Under the pieces are notes generated by a model that saw only the letters and a list, made by a program, of their open reading frames with translations, searched no databases and was not told the DNA's origin. A program made the position numbers and the translations under genes. From contig OU015490.1 in assembly GCA_907164885.2 (NCBI GenBank), positions 10,190,516 to 10,254,515 on the forward strand: 64,000 nt of DNA, written 5' to 3'. This document shows, piece by piece, positions 1 to 10,722 of the stretch; position 1 is the stretch's first letter; every line of letters begins with the position of its first letter. Source of the DNA: Dolomedes plantarius (taxonomy: Eukaryota > Arthropoda > Arachnida > Araneae > Dolomedidae).

Positions 1-535
1 ATAATTTTGAAGTTTACGATGGACCGACATCAATAGGGATGCTAAAAGACAACATCCAGCGCCAATGTCTCACCATAAACAGAGATATGCACAACATTGT
101 CCCTCGACTACAGCTATTGATGAGGAATGGCGGTCGAAATGTTGAGCATTTGTTCTGAAGAACATCATCTTTGCTTTGTCATGATTTGTTATGCTAATTA
201 TTGCTTTTCTTATCACATGAAGCGCCATCTGTCGGCCATTTATGAAGGTTTTTTTTCTGGTTGCAATAAAACCCCATGTCATTCCAAGCATGTGTGTCAA
301 TTTATACCTCTCTACCTACATTATTCCATGAATTATTACTTTTTCAAATGTATACTGACTTTCTGATCACCCGGAATTATTGCATACATGCATCGAGCTA
401 CAAATATGAAGAATTTTAAATTTTAAAATTTAAGAGAAAAACTCTTTTAAATATGCGTTCAACAATCCAAGTTGTGAGCCAGTATAAAGAAGTATTTCAT
501 AATAACATGCGCTCTTACTTCTTGTTTTTCCTAAT
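1..535. other. No feature recognised
   Basis: AT-rich sequence without a coding pattern, tRNA-like boxes or terminal repeats that I can see. Short open frames on both strands overlap each other and look like chance. Confidence 0.5.
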
Positions 536-772
536 GCCAACTTGGTTAGGTGCCACCACAATTTTGACCATTCACCCCCAGGAGCGACATGGGGGGAATC
601 GTACCTTCCCCACCCGTTGACCTCGTAGAAGGATTTTCCGGTCTACGGATTTAACATGCCCATATCCGGCCTAGAGATGAAGGTATTTAACAGCGCTTGT
701 CGGGATTCGATCCGAGCATCCTCAGTACCGAAAGCCGTCGCGCTACAGTTTGGCTACCACGGGCCCACGCTC
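536..772 (-). mobile_element. tRNA-derived SINE, truncated copy
   Basis: Read on the minus strand, the right end carries a tRNA-like head: an A-box-like stretch near 745-765 and a B box (GGATCGAATCCCG, near 697-709), followed by a body that closely matches the copies at 25003-25338 and 49500-49793. Shared body landmarks are GTCTAGGCCGG and the ATCCGTAGACCGG region. The 3' tail seen in the other copies is missing. Pol III type 2 promoter boxes are what is seen; activity is unknown. Confidence 0.65.
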
Positions 773-878
773 TTTCTTAAACAGATGTAGTAGTCACAAA
801 AACCAATATAATCACCAGATGGATTGTTTTATGACACACGCACTGCAGAAATATACGTACGCAAAAACAGACGGATTT

Positions 879-1049
879 AGGGCCTTTTCACATAGAATAC
901 TTCAGCGTCAGCGTTACTCGTATTGACATATTTTAAACCAATCACAGGCCTTAACAATTTCGTTGCTAATGGTTTGGAGATTTGTAATTGGTTAAATATA
1001 TTTCCATACGAGTAACGCTGACGCTGACGGATTCTATGTGAACAGGGGC
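879..1049. mobile_element. Fold-back MITE, GGGCCTNTTCACATAG family
   Basis: The first ~45 bases (GGCCTTTTCACATAGAAT...) and the last ~45 bases (ATTCTATGTGAACAGGGGC) are imperfect inverted repeats, with the inner arms CGTCAGCGTTACTCGTAT and ATACGAGTAACGCTGACG. The centre contains a CCAATCACAGGCNTTAA segment that also lies in the centre of the element at 35104-35291, so the two are one family. No coding capacity. Confidence 0.7.
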
Positions 1050-1248
1050 GAATAGTACTTCTGTATTATATAATTAAACTGTCATCATTTTACAACTTAC
1101 AATTCCGTGTTAAGTTGCTAGTGAGCGAGCTTCAGTATATACAGATTTATTTGGTTTTTTGAACGTTTATAGTACAGTGTTATGGTGTTGTTTCTACTTT
1201 ATTTTGAGGTCATGCTAAATTTTCAAAGGGTCAAAAATTACTGTTTAA

Positions 1249-1874
1249 CCCTCAAACCGGCCCATGAATTTGTTGTCACTATCAGGACTATCGGTCAAAT
1301 TGACCCCCCCCCAAGCCTAAAAAGCTGTTATTTTTGTGTTATTACGATTTAACTGATGTTGATATTGTGTACAGGCTTGTTTGATTTATATTAGTGATGA
1401 ATAGTGAGGGAAAAAATCCTCTACACTTATTTATTCAATTTATTTAATTTATTTTGATCTGGTATCTACATCATCAAATCGTAGGGTTCTTAAAAGAATT
1501 GCACAATGTATCTCAGACATAATTGCTCGAAAAAAGAGCCTGCCAGTGATTGAGGTAGAGAAGAGTGATGTCAAGGCTTCACAGGATACTTTAAAAATTG
1601 CACAGAATACTGAAATCCCTATCAGGACCGGTAGGCCTGTTATTGCTCAGTGGCAATAACAGGTCTACCGGTCATTTTGACCGCCATACTTTTACAAAAT
1701 TGCAACTTACTGGCAAACGGCGAGCATTTGTGAAACCCTGATGTGCTCTCCCTGATGTCCAGGAACTGACTGAGGATGTCAAAGCCAGCCAAGCGTTCAC
1801 GCCTGTCCCCACTCTTGCCCCACCCCTTAGATCCACCGCTGCCGGTCATAATGACCGGTGGGCCGGTTTGAAGG
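1249..1874. mobile_element. TTAA-flanked, piggyBac-type non-autonomous element
   Basis: TTAA lies at both ends (1245-1248 and 1875-1878). Just inside are inverted repeats CCCTCAAACCGGCCCA and, at the right end reversed, CCTTCAAACCGGCCCA. TTAA duplication with C-rich TIRs is the piggyBac superfamily signature. Palindromes occur inside: 1628-1668 (GGTAGGCCTGTTATTGC with its inverted partner) and CCGGTCATTATGACCGG near the right end. The interior has no long reading frame. The right half has higher GC than its surroundings. Confidence 0.7.
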
Positions 1875-1878
1875 TTAA

Positions 1879-3122
1879 AATTATACAGATTCAACCATCC
1901 ACCTGTTACGTTTCTATTTAAACTCAGGCAGCTGTCCCTTTGTTACCATTCAGAATTTGCATTTTCTACGTGTTGTTAACAAACTAGATAGTTTTCCTCA
2001 AATACAGTGACACCATCTTCAGCATTGTTTAAACAGTTATTTCGTAAGCAATTTTAGGAAAAAAAAACAGGACTTTGCTGTATTGTTCGAACTGATATGA
2101 ATCGCGCCTTACAGCTTTAAAATAAGTCCAGAGTGAACAATAATTCGGAGAAACGATTTCTCCAAAGATCTGACACTATACAATGGAGTTGTACGACTAT
2201 ACAATGGAGTTGAAATACTTACCTCAGAAAGCGTTGATTACATCTCTGGTTTTATAGCAAAGTAGAAATGAATTGTAATATTTTTAAAAAATATATATAT
2301 ATGTCGTTATAACTTCATGTTAATTCTCTACTATGCAAAAGAATGTAACAAGACAATAGTTTGGAAACGTAAACTTAAAAAAATGTACGTTTAAAACTGT
2401 AATTGAATATAAGAGAGAAATTCTGTCTCTTGAAATTATTCCTCATTTTAAAAGCATTTATTTTTAAAAGTAACAATTTTTAAATTAATTTTAAAATGAT
2501 CTTTTTCAAACTATTACTAACACAATATAATTTAAAATGTTACTGAATTTGAGGTAAAGTATTGTTAGAGAGCAAATTAAGAAATAAATGCTGAGTTGCA
2601 TATAATATTCTTTCAGAATTATTTTGAGATATACTTAGAGCATTTGATACGAATAAGATTGTGTTTGAATGAAATTTTCAAAAATTTTAAATAATATCAG
2701 TTTCATAAAGCTGAAAAATTAATGATGCATATAGAACAGTTCTCTATACAGTAAATATTTTATATTTGTATGAGTTACAAAGAATAAGAATTAAAATTGT
2801 ATGTAAGACGTGAGTATCCAAGGATAAATAATACCTCTTAATTTGTCAAAATACAGTGATACTTTCATTAAAAAATAAACTTAGTCTGCTGGTCATATTC
2901 ATTGACTTAATCTGTGGTAATGAATACTCTCTTAAAAATTTTTATCGCCCTAACAGCATTTTTAACCAGGTACATTCCATGATTTTTCTTATATTAATTC
3001 AACAAAAATAGCTTTTACGACTTTTCCGTTTTTGCTAAAAAGTGAAACATTTAGAAATAATAAGAACCTATAGAATTAAACATATTTCCCAGAATTAAAC
3101 CCACAAATATTTCTGTACTTAC
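1879..3122. other. AT-rich, no gene recognised; short local duplications
   Basis: Very AT-rich. A small direct duplication (CTATACAATGGAGTTG, twice within 2170-2212) is visible. From its position this could be intron following the exon at 3123-3359, which is read leftwards, but no matching acceptor and exon was found. Confidence 0.4.
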
Positions 3123-3359
3123 ATCCATCTGTTTTTTGAAAACGAATAGCTGGTTGTAGTGAAGTGCGGACTCAATGTTAGGAACTGCAACGAAATTCCT
3201 CCCAAAAATCTCCTCTCCTACAAGGCACCTTGCCATCATCCACGCCTTTTCTGTGTTGGGTTGATTGCCTAGTTTCTTATAGACGTCTTTATCCATGATC
3301 AAATTAACATTACGGCGGAATGGAATCATTTCTTTAAGATACCTAACTTTGAAATTTGG
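3123..3359 (-). CDS. Probable internal coding exon, protein unidentified (BEN-like at best)
   Basis: On the minus strand an open stretch of 79 codons starts after a TTTCATTAG acceptor at 3360-3361 and ends GAT|GTAAGT, a consensus donor at 3122-3117. It is phase 0 at both ends and composition is less AT-biased than the flanks. The peptide runs from about PNFKVRYLKEMIPFRRN through DKDVYKKLGNQPNTEKAW and MMARCLVGEEIFGRN to VFKKQMD. The spacing of a basic strand, an amphipathic helix and ARxLVxxxF is faintly like the C-terminal half of a BEN DNA-binding domain; this is only an impression. A shorter exon starting at the acceptor by 3331 (ATG at 3329) is possible. No partner exon was found in the window, as expected if introns exceed several kilobases. 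The donor and open frame are seen; the gene is inferred. Confidence 0.5.
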
Positions 3360-3680
3360 CTAATGAAACATTAGCGGTAGTAAGGGGGGTTTCAGATTTT
3401 TCTCAGCATAATTTAGACGGTATCACTTTCAATTGTTAGAAAACAAAGACTATGAAACCCAGCAATAAAGAAGTGAGTTTGAAAATTTTGCTGTTGCTAT
3501 TGTTACTGGAAGTGAATAGTTGTAACAATGTAGATTAAAACAATTGAATTTTAAAACAAATAATTTTTTTCCGGGTATTGTAATATTTATTAGATCAATA
3601 GTAAGACATTTGATCAACTTCTTTTATAGGCTACACAGGGTTTGCGATGAAATGAAGATTAGTTTTTAGAAAATTAAGTA

Positions 3681-3775
3681 CAGTAAAACCTCGTTTATCC
3701 GAACTAACTGGGAGCATAGGCAATCAGGACAATCGAAAATCCGGATAATCCGGGTGATATGGGTAATAAGGAAAA
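3681..3775. mobile_element. pogo/Tigger-type MITE end, truncated
   Basis: CAGTAAAACCTCGTTTATCC, directly after a TA, is a classic pogo/Tigger terminal repeat. A second half-site (CCGGATAATCC) follows at about 3740. No matching inverted right end was found nearby, so only one end remains. Confidence 0.5.
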
Positions 3776-5003
3776 AAAAATTAACTAGGAGACTTACCGT
3801 TTATTAAGATAAAAAACTACGTTCTGTAACAAAATTACATAATATTGTTTACAAGACAATTGATCAAGTCAACGCTCCCTCCCGGCGCTATTTATAGCTG
3901 GTGAGTCAATGCACGTCAGCGCCCTGTGACACTCTAGTAAATCTCTCTTAAACTCAACAAAAAGCATTTTAGTACCATAATTTACTGTACAATATATACA
4001 GGAACAGTACATTGAGTCAAACTTTAGTAATAGCTATTTTCTTGCTATCATAGTTACAACTTATTTTCCAATGTGAACATTAATTTAAAAAAAAAAGTCT
4101 ACAAATATGATCCGCAAAATAAGGAGACATTTATAACTTTTACTACATTTTGAAATTTCCTTTTTGAAATTTCTTTTTGAAATTCTTGTCCACTTTTTGA
4201 AATTTCAAAAATTTCAAAAAGTGGACTTAACCGATTTGACTTCTGAATAGCTCATATAATTGCAAGTTTTGTACACTCCTGAAATTAGTTCTCTTAACAT
4301 TTAAAGATGCCTTACTCAAGTTAGATTACCTTTCTGCCATTACACACTATCTTGATTAAATGCCCTGCCTTATCTGAAATAATGTAATATGTATATAAAA
4401 TTTTAAAATTCAGAACATAATAAGTCTTCTAAGACAGGGGAGTTATTAATTTAAGTATTATCTTCTTTTACGCAATCACCTCGCAGTTACTAACACATAT
4501 TATTTTTCCGGAACGTCCAGTGATTGTTTATTCTCTAGAATTTGACCCACAAGGAGGAAAGATGTCATAAGCCTGTACTTTTGTGGTTTCAACCCCAAAA
4601 TGATGGTTATTAGCGATGTTGATAGTCAGTGATTTGAACTATAATTTATATATCAATCAGAATACTCGTTGGACAGTTTAATTATAGATACTTACAAGCT
4701 TGTAAATGCAGGCTTTTAGCCTAAGTTATTTCAGGAAAATCGAGGGGTAGCAGGCTTTCAAAAACGAAGTTCTACCAAATAATGATTTTTAAACTTGAGT
4801 ATAGTATTAATCTGCTAGAGGGCCGTCATTGTACAATAATACATCACAGAAAAATCCCAAGTTGTTCTTGAATGAAATTATTCTTTGGCTGAAAGAACCT
4901 GTATTACCACTTCTTTTACATCGTGTTTTGCCAAAGTTAGCGAAATAAGAAACCCTTTAGTTTTATGACCACAGCAGAATTTCTATTCGAAATATATATA
5001 TAT
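3776..5003. other. No gene; contains a 39-bp hairpin
   Basis: AT-rich, with no exon pattern. At 4188-4226 GTCCACTTTTTGAAATTT is followed almost at once by its inverted copy ending AAAGTGGAC, embedded in TTTTTGAAATTTC repeats from 4145. The remainder shows nothing recognisable. Confidence 0.45.
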
Positions 5004-6654
5004 ACTAGCTGAAGTACCCGGCATTGCCCGGGATTTTAACAATATTTGTTAACCAAAATCAACACAGTATAAATAACATAGAAAGAGTATATGTGAAATG
5101 TTATACACATCTCAGAATTCAGGAATTTCAGCCTTTCATCATTGAAGCACTAAAATCTGAAAAGTAAAAATGTCAAATTGTCTAATGTTTGCTAACCAAA
5201 ATTAATTTAAAACTAAACACGTTATAAATAACATAGAAAAAAACATGTGAAATCTTATACACATGAATAAAATGAAAACCCAATAAAAAAATATATAAAA
5301 TTATAATAAACTCCACAGAATTCAGCTAGATTTAGCCTTTTATCATTTGGGCAAAAAAAGAAGCTGAAATTACAGGTTTAGCTGAAATTTCCAATAGAAC
5401 CATGATATGACTGTAGCGTTGCCTCTTAAAAAATGAAGTGTTTGATTGAGGGCTGCAAACCATTCAACTCCTCTCCACATTAAACTCCTATAAACATCCT
5501 CTACATATTAAATTCCTTTTCTCTCCATAATAAACTCCTCAGAATTTTGGTAGATTCAGCCTTTCATGATAGTACCACTAAAACCTGAAACATCCTCTCT
5601 AGAAATATAAATTTATTAATTACAATAATTAAACTCACTCAAATGTATAAATTACATAAGTTTTTTAACCAACATTTGAATAATTCGTAAATGAAAAAGC
5701 ATATGAAAATAAAAATAATAAGAACTTCCGGAATCGAAATTAATTACCCTTAATTTTTAATTAATAAAAAACCAACATAATATGAATAAAAACGATAGTT
5801 GTTATTAAAGATAATAATAAAAAAAGCATATGAAAATAATGCTCGCGTATGAAGTTAACTTTATAATATAAAAATAGTAATAATAATATAAACCGCGTGC
5901 ATAAAATATTTAGCTTTTCAAGCGAAATAAATTAATTTTTAGAAAAAAAAACTACTTTTAATCGAGAAATTAAATACATTGCGCAAAGTTTTGATTTTAC
6001 CAACTTTCTACCCTACAATTTACACCCTACTTCTTTGAAGTTGGGTGTTGAAACAGCCTCTTTGAAAAATTTACACCCTACTTCTTTTAAATAGGGTGTA
6101 AATATAAAGTTTTAACAGCGAATTGAATGCCAGTTAAAAATTATTGTTGTTTAAAATCATATGAAAATTACGCTATTATAAAGATAATAATAAAAAAGCA
6201 TAGGAAAATAATGCGTGCGCATGAAGTTAACGTTACGATATAAAGATAGTAATAATAATATATATATATATATATATATATAACAGTTCCGTAACTAACT
6301 GACTGACTGACAAATTGACTGACAGACATACAACGTACAGACCAAACCGCGGGAAATAAAAGGGCTGAAATTTTGCATGGCGATTCTTCTTATAGTGTAC
6401 GAGTGCACTAAGAAAGATTTTTGAAAAATTCTTAGATTTTTTTTAATTAAATTTTTGAGTTGTTTTAGTAACTTTTTTAAAGTTTGCATTTAAAATAATA
6501 ATAATTTGAGGGTTATAAAATTTATATCACGAAAAAGATCATAAAAATTCCTTTAATATGAAATCTTTTTTGAATCTTTACCTCCATTTTATAATTTTTG
6601 GTGAATTTTTAAAGATTAATTTTTAGAATTTAACCTTTTACATGCCACACTATG

Positions 6655-7105
6655 ATCAAGGAATAAAGTACCATATTTTGCTGCGTACCTTTGGTCGATA
6701 ACTTCCAGGAAGTCGGTCCAACAGGTGTACTCCACTCATTCCTTTATTATATAATTTTATAATGTAAGGTTAAGGAAAATCAACTTTTATTTTAGCTCGG
6801 ACATATCTTTTTGCTCTTCCTAATGGTTCGTGAGTGATAAAATTTGATGTAATAGTTACAACAAAACTATCGTTCCAATGGCACATATAAACTTCTCCAT
6901 CGCATCGGTAATCAAACTCTCCACGTTGAAATTTCGATATTTCTTTTGCTGTTTTAAGAGAACATTGTCCCCTTCTGGAATCTTGCACTGTGCCGATTGC
7001 CTTAAAGCCTTTGTTAGATAAATCTGTCAGCAGACTGTACGATGTAAAAAAAGTTATCGAAAAATATTTTGCGTTTCTCTGGATTGTCAATAAAAGATAA
7101 AAGTT
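6655..7105 (-). pseudogene. piggyBac (PGBD-type) transposase fragment carried in a Helitron
   Basis: Minus-strand translation gives the typical piggyBac DDE-domain run: FFTSYSLLTDLSNKGFKAI, GTVQDSRRGQC, RGEFDYRCDGEV, CHWNDSFVVTITSN, then after a stop YNKGMSGVHLLDR and GSYRPKVRSKIWYF. In the family these are FFTSxxLxxxLxxKGxxATGTxR, RGxxDYxxDxxVxxxxWxDxxxVxxxSN and YNxxMGGVDxxDxxxxxYxxxRxxxKWW. Here the Asp-Asn before FFTS is lost and the catalytic Asp of GGVD is His, so it cannot be an active transposase. About 150 codons of the central/C-terminal catalytic region survive, interrupted by a TAA at 6770-6772. Both edges join Helitron family 1 sequence that is continuous in other copies (for example 9655-9790), so this is captured or inserted DNA. 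No piggyBac TIR or TTAA is seen at the joints, which favours capture. Confidence 0.75.
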
Positions 7106-7353
7106 CGGTGACTTTTTTCTTGATAATGCGGCAGACGATTGGACATTATTCAAAAAAAAATATTAAAATAATGTAAAAGATATGTTCCTCAAACTGTACT
7201 ACATTAACTGTACTATATTCTTTAGTATGTCCTATGAGATTTAATTTGAATATTTTCTTCTACATTATTTTGTCTATAAAAATATCCCTTACGATTTTTT
7301 TTATTAATATATTTTTTGTTTTTTTTACATCAATCGTATACATTGATCGTCGT

Positions 7354-7385
7354 ATTTATTATATATATATCTATCTATCTATCTA

Positions 7386-7434
<49 letters not shown>
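7354..7434. repeat. (TATC)n/(TA)n microsatellite
   Basis: TCTATCTATCTATC followed by a long TA array, within the Helitron. Peptides of alternating Tyr-Ile here are artefacts. Confidence 0.9.
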
Positions 7435-7437
<3 letters not shown>

Positions 7438-7479
7438 CATTAATTGCATACACTGACATTGTATTTAATTTGAATGTAC

Positions 7480-7510
7480 CGTTCGTTTAGGAACACCTCC
7501 TAAACGAACG
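7480..7510. repeat. Perfect 13-bp hairpin
   Basis: CGTTCGTTTAGGA, 5-base loop, TCCTAAACGAACG. It sits immediately after the point where Helitron family 1 sequence stops, in place of the normal terminal hairpin. Confidence 0.7.
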
Positions 7511-8089
7511 TTTAGAAGGCGTTAGTTTATGGAATACTAAAAGTTTAAAATAGTGGCGCCATCTATTGCTCATTTGTGAATCGAGAATCGCATCCTTCAA
7601 AAATTCTTGGTTATCCTAATTGTTAGCAATACAATGCCCAGAAATAAATTATTGATGAATGTTTGTTACCCAAAATCAATTTTAAAACTAAACACAGTAT
7701 AAATAACATAGAAAAGATTTAGCCTTTATCATTGGAGAAAAAAATTCAGGAAAGTAAAACATAAAATATATAAATTTATAATAAACCTACCAAAATCCAT
7801 TAAAAAAACTAAACACAGTATAAATAACATAGAAAAAAAAGCATACGAAATGTTATACACATTAATAATATGAAAACCAATTAAAAATATATAAATGTAT
7901 AATAAACTCCTCAGATTTCAGCTATATTCGGTCTTTCATCATAAAAAAGCTGAAAAAAAAATTAAAAAAAAATAATAAAATAAAATAAAAATAATAATTT
8001 AAAAAATAATAAAATAAAATAAGATAATAATTAAAAAAATAATAAAATAAAAGCTGAAATAAAAAAGCCTTCATAAAAAAGCTGAAAAT

Positions 8090-8190
8090 ACAGGTTTAGC
8101 AAAATTTGCAAGATCCCATACTCGAACCCGAGACTTACGTAGTACCAAATGAACCGCTTTAACTACTACGCCACGATTATGCACAACATT
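8090..8190 (-). mobile_element. tRNA-like SINE head (minus)
   Basis: Minus strand shows TGGCGTAGTAGTTAAAGCGG (A-box type) and GGGTTCGAGTATGGG (B-box type) about 40 bases apart. There is no clear acceptor stem and the surrounding sequence is AT-rich, so it is read as a SINE head, not a functional tRNA gene. Confidence 0.5.
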
Positions 8191-8672
8191 GTTGAGTAAA
8201 GTAAAAAATATACGCAATGAGTTTTTTGGAAAGTTGCTATGGGTTGGTGAATATACATACATTTATGGAGTAAGAGGAGTTTTAAGTGATAAATAAGTTA
8301 GCAGGATAGAAGCTTAGTCTTTAACTCTTCAATAGGCACAAAGACATAAGCTAGGAGGATTGCAGTAGCGATTAAAAAAGATCGTGACACTTAGCGTGGT
8401 TGATTCGAATTTTCCATCGCGTGTGAGAGTGTCAATATGCCGTTGGATCCGATTTATTTTAGAGTATAAAATCTGACTTGAAAGATTATTATTTTCATTT
8501 ATTATTCTGGTTTAATATATAACTTGAGACTTTTTGATTTTATTTATTTTTATCTTTTCGCTCGCTGTTTGCCAGCTAACCCTAACATGGACGCCATATT
8601 CAGAGCGGTGATTCCACAAAGTGTAACAGCTTACAAATTGTTGATTTTTTATTAATTAAAAATCAACGGTAA
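8191..8672. other. No gene recognised
   Basis: Inside the presumed composite Helitron. AT-rich with no internal repeats or exon pattern that I can see. Confidence 0.35.
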
Positions 8673-8815
8673 TTAATTTCGATTTTTGAAGTTCTTCAGA
8701 CCCTCGGCTGTTTTTAAAGACGCCTGTATGTAAAATTTCACGATCGTTGCTCCTAAACTGTGGATTTCTATACAATTACAGAGATACAAACATTCATTTT
8801 TATATATTAGATATA

Positions 8816-9324
8816 CTAGCATTATTGCCCGGCGTTGCCCGGGTAGATATATAGATATAAAATATTTCATGCATTCCATCAAACAAATACTGGGCTGCAC
8901 TCCCGCTCTTCATGTTCATCTGGCCAGACGGAATGCGCTTAGCACGTTTCTACTGAAATGATATACAAACAATAAGAAAGAAAGAAACTTTGAGCCTGCG
9001 GACCTTCGTCTGATTTTAAGGTCATTCCCAACCCCCTTTCTCCCGCGCATTGGAATTTGACCCACCCCCCTCCGTCATCCTCAAACCACCCCTCTTAACG
9101 CAGCTGGTCGAGGGGAATCCACAGGGGGTAGACGCACCTCTATCGGGCACAAAAAACATTAAAAAATTAATTACAAAAACTAATTGAGCCCCAAATTTCG
9201 TTTTTCCTGATTTAAGTTTCACGGGTCCAAAACATTAACTGTGCCGAATTTGGTCCCGGTGGGTGAAACAGTCTATGATTCTATAGAGGACAAACAAACA
9301 GACAAGCTCTTTTATATATATAGA
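8816..9324 (-). mobile_element. Complete short Helitron, family 2 (minus)
   Basis: On the minus strand it starts A|TCTATATATATAAAAGAGC with CTTGTCTGTTTGTTTGTCC, and ends with hairpin CCCGGGCAACGCCGGGC, then AATG and CTAG|T. Host A and T are present at the two borders (9325 and 8815 complemented), as expected for Helitron insertion between A and T. 509 bp, no coding capacity. It lies head to head with the next Helitron, the two 5' ends abutting at 9324/9325. Confidence 0.75.
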
Positions 9325-10122
9325 TATATATAAATATAAAACAGTTCCGTAACTGACTGACTCACTGACTGGCATATAACGCACAGACCAAACCGCTGGA
9401 CCTAAAGGGCTGAAATTTTACATGGCGATTCTTCTTATAGTGTAGAGGTACACTAAGAAAGATTTTTGAAAAATTCTTCTTAGATTTTTTAAAATTAAAT
9501 TTTTAATCTGTTTTTGTAACATTCTTTAAAGGTTACATTTAAAATAATAATTTGCGGGTTATAAAGTTTATATCACGAGAAAGATTATAAAAATTCCTTT
9601 AAAATGAGATCTTTTTCGAATCTTTGCCTCCATTTTCTGATTTTTTGGGAATTTTTAAAGATTAATTTTTGCAATTTAATTTATTAAATGCTGATCACGT
9701 GATTTCTTTATCTGGTACTTTAAATAAATTTATCGTCACGTGCATAACAACTAAATAGACAAAAAAGTATTTTTTTTCTTGCTAATGCGGCAGACGATTG
9801 GACATCATCAATAAAATATTAAAATACAATACAAGATATTCTCTTCCTCAAACTCTACTATATTTACTGTTCTATATTCTTTAGTATGTTCTATTAGATT
9901 TAATTTGAATATTTTCTTCTGCATTATTTTGTCTATAAAAATATCCCTTACGATTTTTTTTATAAATATATTTTTTTGTTTTTTTACATCAATTGTATAC
10001 ATTGATCGTCGTATTTATTTTATATATATATATATATATATTATTTTGTGCATTAATTGCAATGATTGACCGTTGTATTTAATTTGAATGTACTCCGTAG
10101 CGAAGTGCGGGTTTTCAGCTAG
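9325..10122 (+). mobile_element. Helitron family 1, near-complete copy (plus)
   Basis: Starts in TATATAAATATAAAACAG with TTCCGTAACTGACTGACTC and ends CCGTAGCGAAGTGCGGG, TTTTCAG, CTAG|T. It contains the uninterrupted interior (near 9655-9800, including TGCGGCAGACGATTGG) that shows what is missing or replaced in the 6262 copy. The TC start is not preserved, probably because it abuts another Helitron. Confidence 0.75.
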
Positions 10123-10138
10123 TACATGCATATATATA

Positions 10139-10321
10139 CAGTCGAGTCCGGTTAATCGGACCACATCGGGACGCAAACATTTTGGACTTAATAACCGGCT
10201 GGTCCGATTGCACGAACTTGCTTTATTAGGCTTATGCAATAGGATTTATTTCGTTTCTTTAGAATTTGGTCCGAATAAGCGACTGGTCCGATTAACTGGT
10301 TGTACAATTAACCGGATTCGA

Positions 10322-10324
<3 letters not shown>
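10139..10324. mobile_element. pogo-like MITE, 186 bp, TA-flanked
   Basis: CAGTCGAGTCCGGTTAATCG at the left and its inverted form (ending CCGGATTCGACTG) at the right, with TA on both sides. Internal GGTCCGATT motifs repeat near the right end. TA duplication and CAGT ends fit the pogo/Tigger branch of Tc1/mariner. Confidence 0.75.

Positions 10325-10407
<83 letters not shown>
10325..10407. repeat. (TA)n array
   Basis: Pure TA repeat of about 40 units that begins at the TA border of the preceding MITE. Confidence 0.95.
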
Positions 10408-10409
<2 letters not shown>

Positions 10410-10722
10410 CCAAGATAAATTTAATGTAAATTTCTTAGATATAAACATAAACATAAATTCTCATAGTAATTTTACTTTTGATCTTTATGATAAAAGATCA
10501 GAATATGACTTTAATATAGTAAAATATCAAAGTTACTCAACATGCTTACATAAATCTGCATTTAATAATATTATTGTTAATCAACTAGTAAGAATAAACA
10601 GGCTTTGTTCTAAGGACAATAGGCATAAGAATATAATAGAATTGTTAGTAGTACTAAAACGCAATTATTACCCTGATAGTCTTTCCAAGCACATAATTGG
10701 TTGTTTTAGATTTAATGAATAG
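10408..10722 (+). pseudogene. Retroelement reverse-transcriptase C-terminal remnant
   Basis: An open frame with no ATG begins at the edge of the TA array and ends at TAG 10720-10722. It reads SQDKFNVNFLDINI, then FDLYDKRSEYDFNIVKY, NIIVNQLVRINRLCS, LLVVLKRNYYPDSL. The order FLD-(x)n-YDKRxDFxFxIVxY-(x)n-QLxRxxRxC-(x)n-LxxxGY is familiar from the region downstream of the RT palm in a group of animal retroelements. The recognition is from memory of the pattern, so the class is left open. About 104 codons without a stop in AT-rich DNA argue it was coding recently. Confidence 0.5.

Larger units (their letters stand above)
6262..7478 (+). mobile_element. Helitron family 1, plus orientation, 3' end lost
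   Basis: Begins in (TA)n followed by ACAGTTCCGTAACT and GACTGACTGAC, then CAGACCAAACCGC and GGGCTGAAATTTTGCATGG, the 5' body shared with copies at 9325, 22388, 42294, 54943. It runs to AATTTGAATGTAC at 7478, exactly where the other copies carry the terminal CCGTAGCGAAGCACGGG hairpin and CAGCTAG. Here that end is replaced by an unrelated hairpin at 7480-7510. The normal interior between about 6640 and 7110 is replaced by a piggyBac-like coding fragment. Confidence 0.65.
5005..8811 (-). mobile_element. Composite Helitron-like element (minus), with nested insertions
   Basis: The lower end reads, on the minus strand, hairpin CCCGGGCAATGCCGGG, then TACTTCAG and CTAG followed by host T (A at 5004 on plus). 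This is the hairpin plus CTRR terminus that defines Helitrons. The upper end reads ATCTAATATATAAAAATG on the minus strand, a TC start after host A. Between are diverged direct repeats of roughly 130-150 bp sharing AACACAGTATAAATAACATA (about 5060, 5215, 7690, 7815). A separate plus-strand Helitron and a tRNA-like segment lie inside. Pairing these two ends as one element is inference; they could belong to two broken copies. Confidence 0.4.

Noticed and set aside
9022..9222. Small minus-strand open frame as a gene
   Set aside because: Entirely inside a non-autonomous Helitron and not conserved in other copies.
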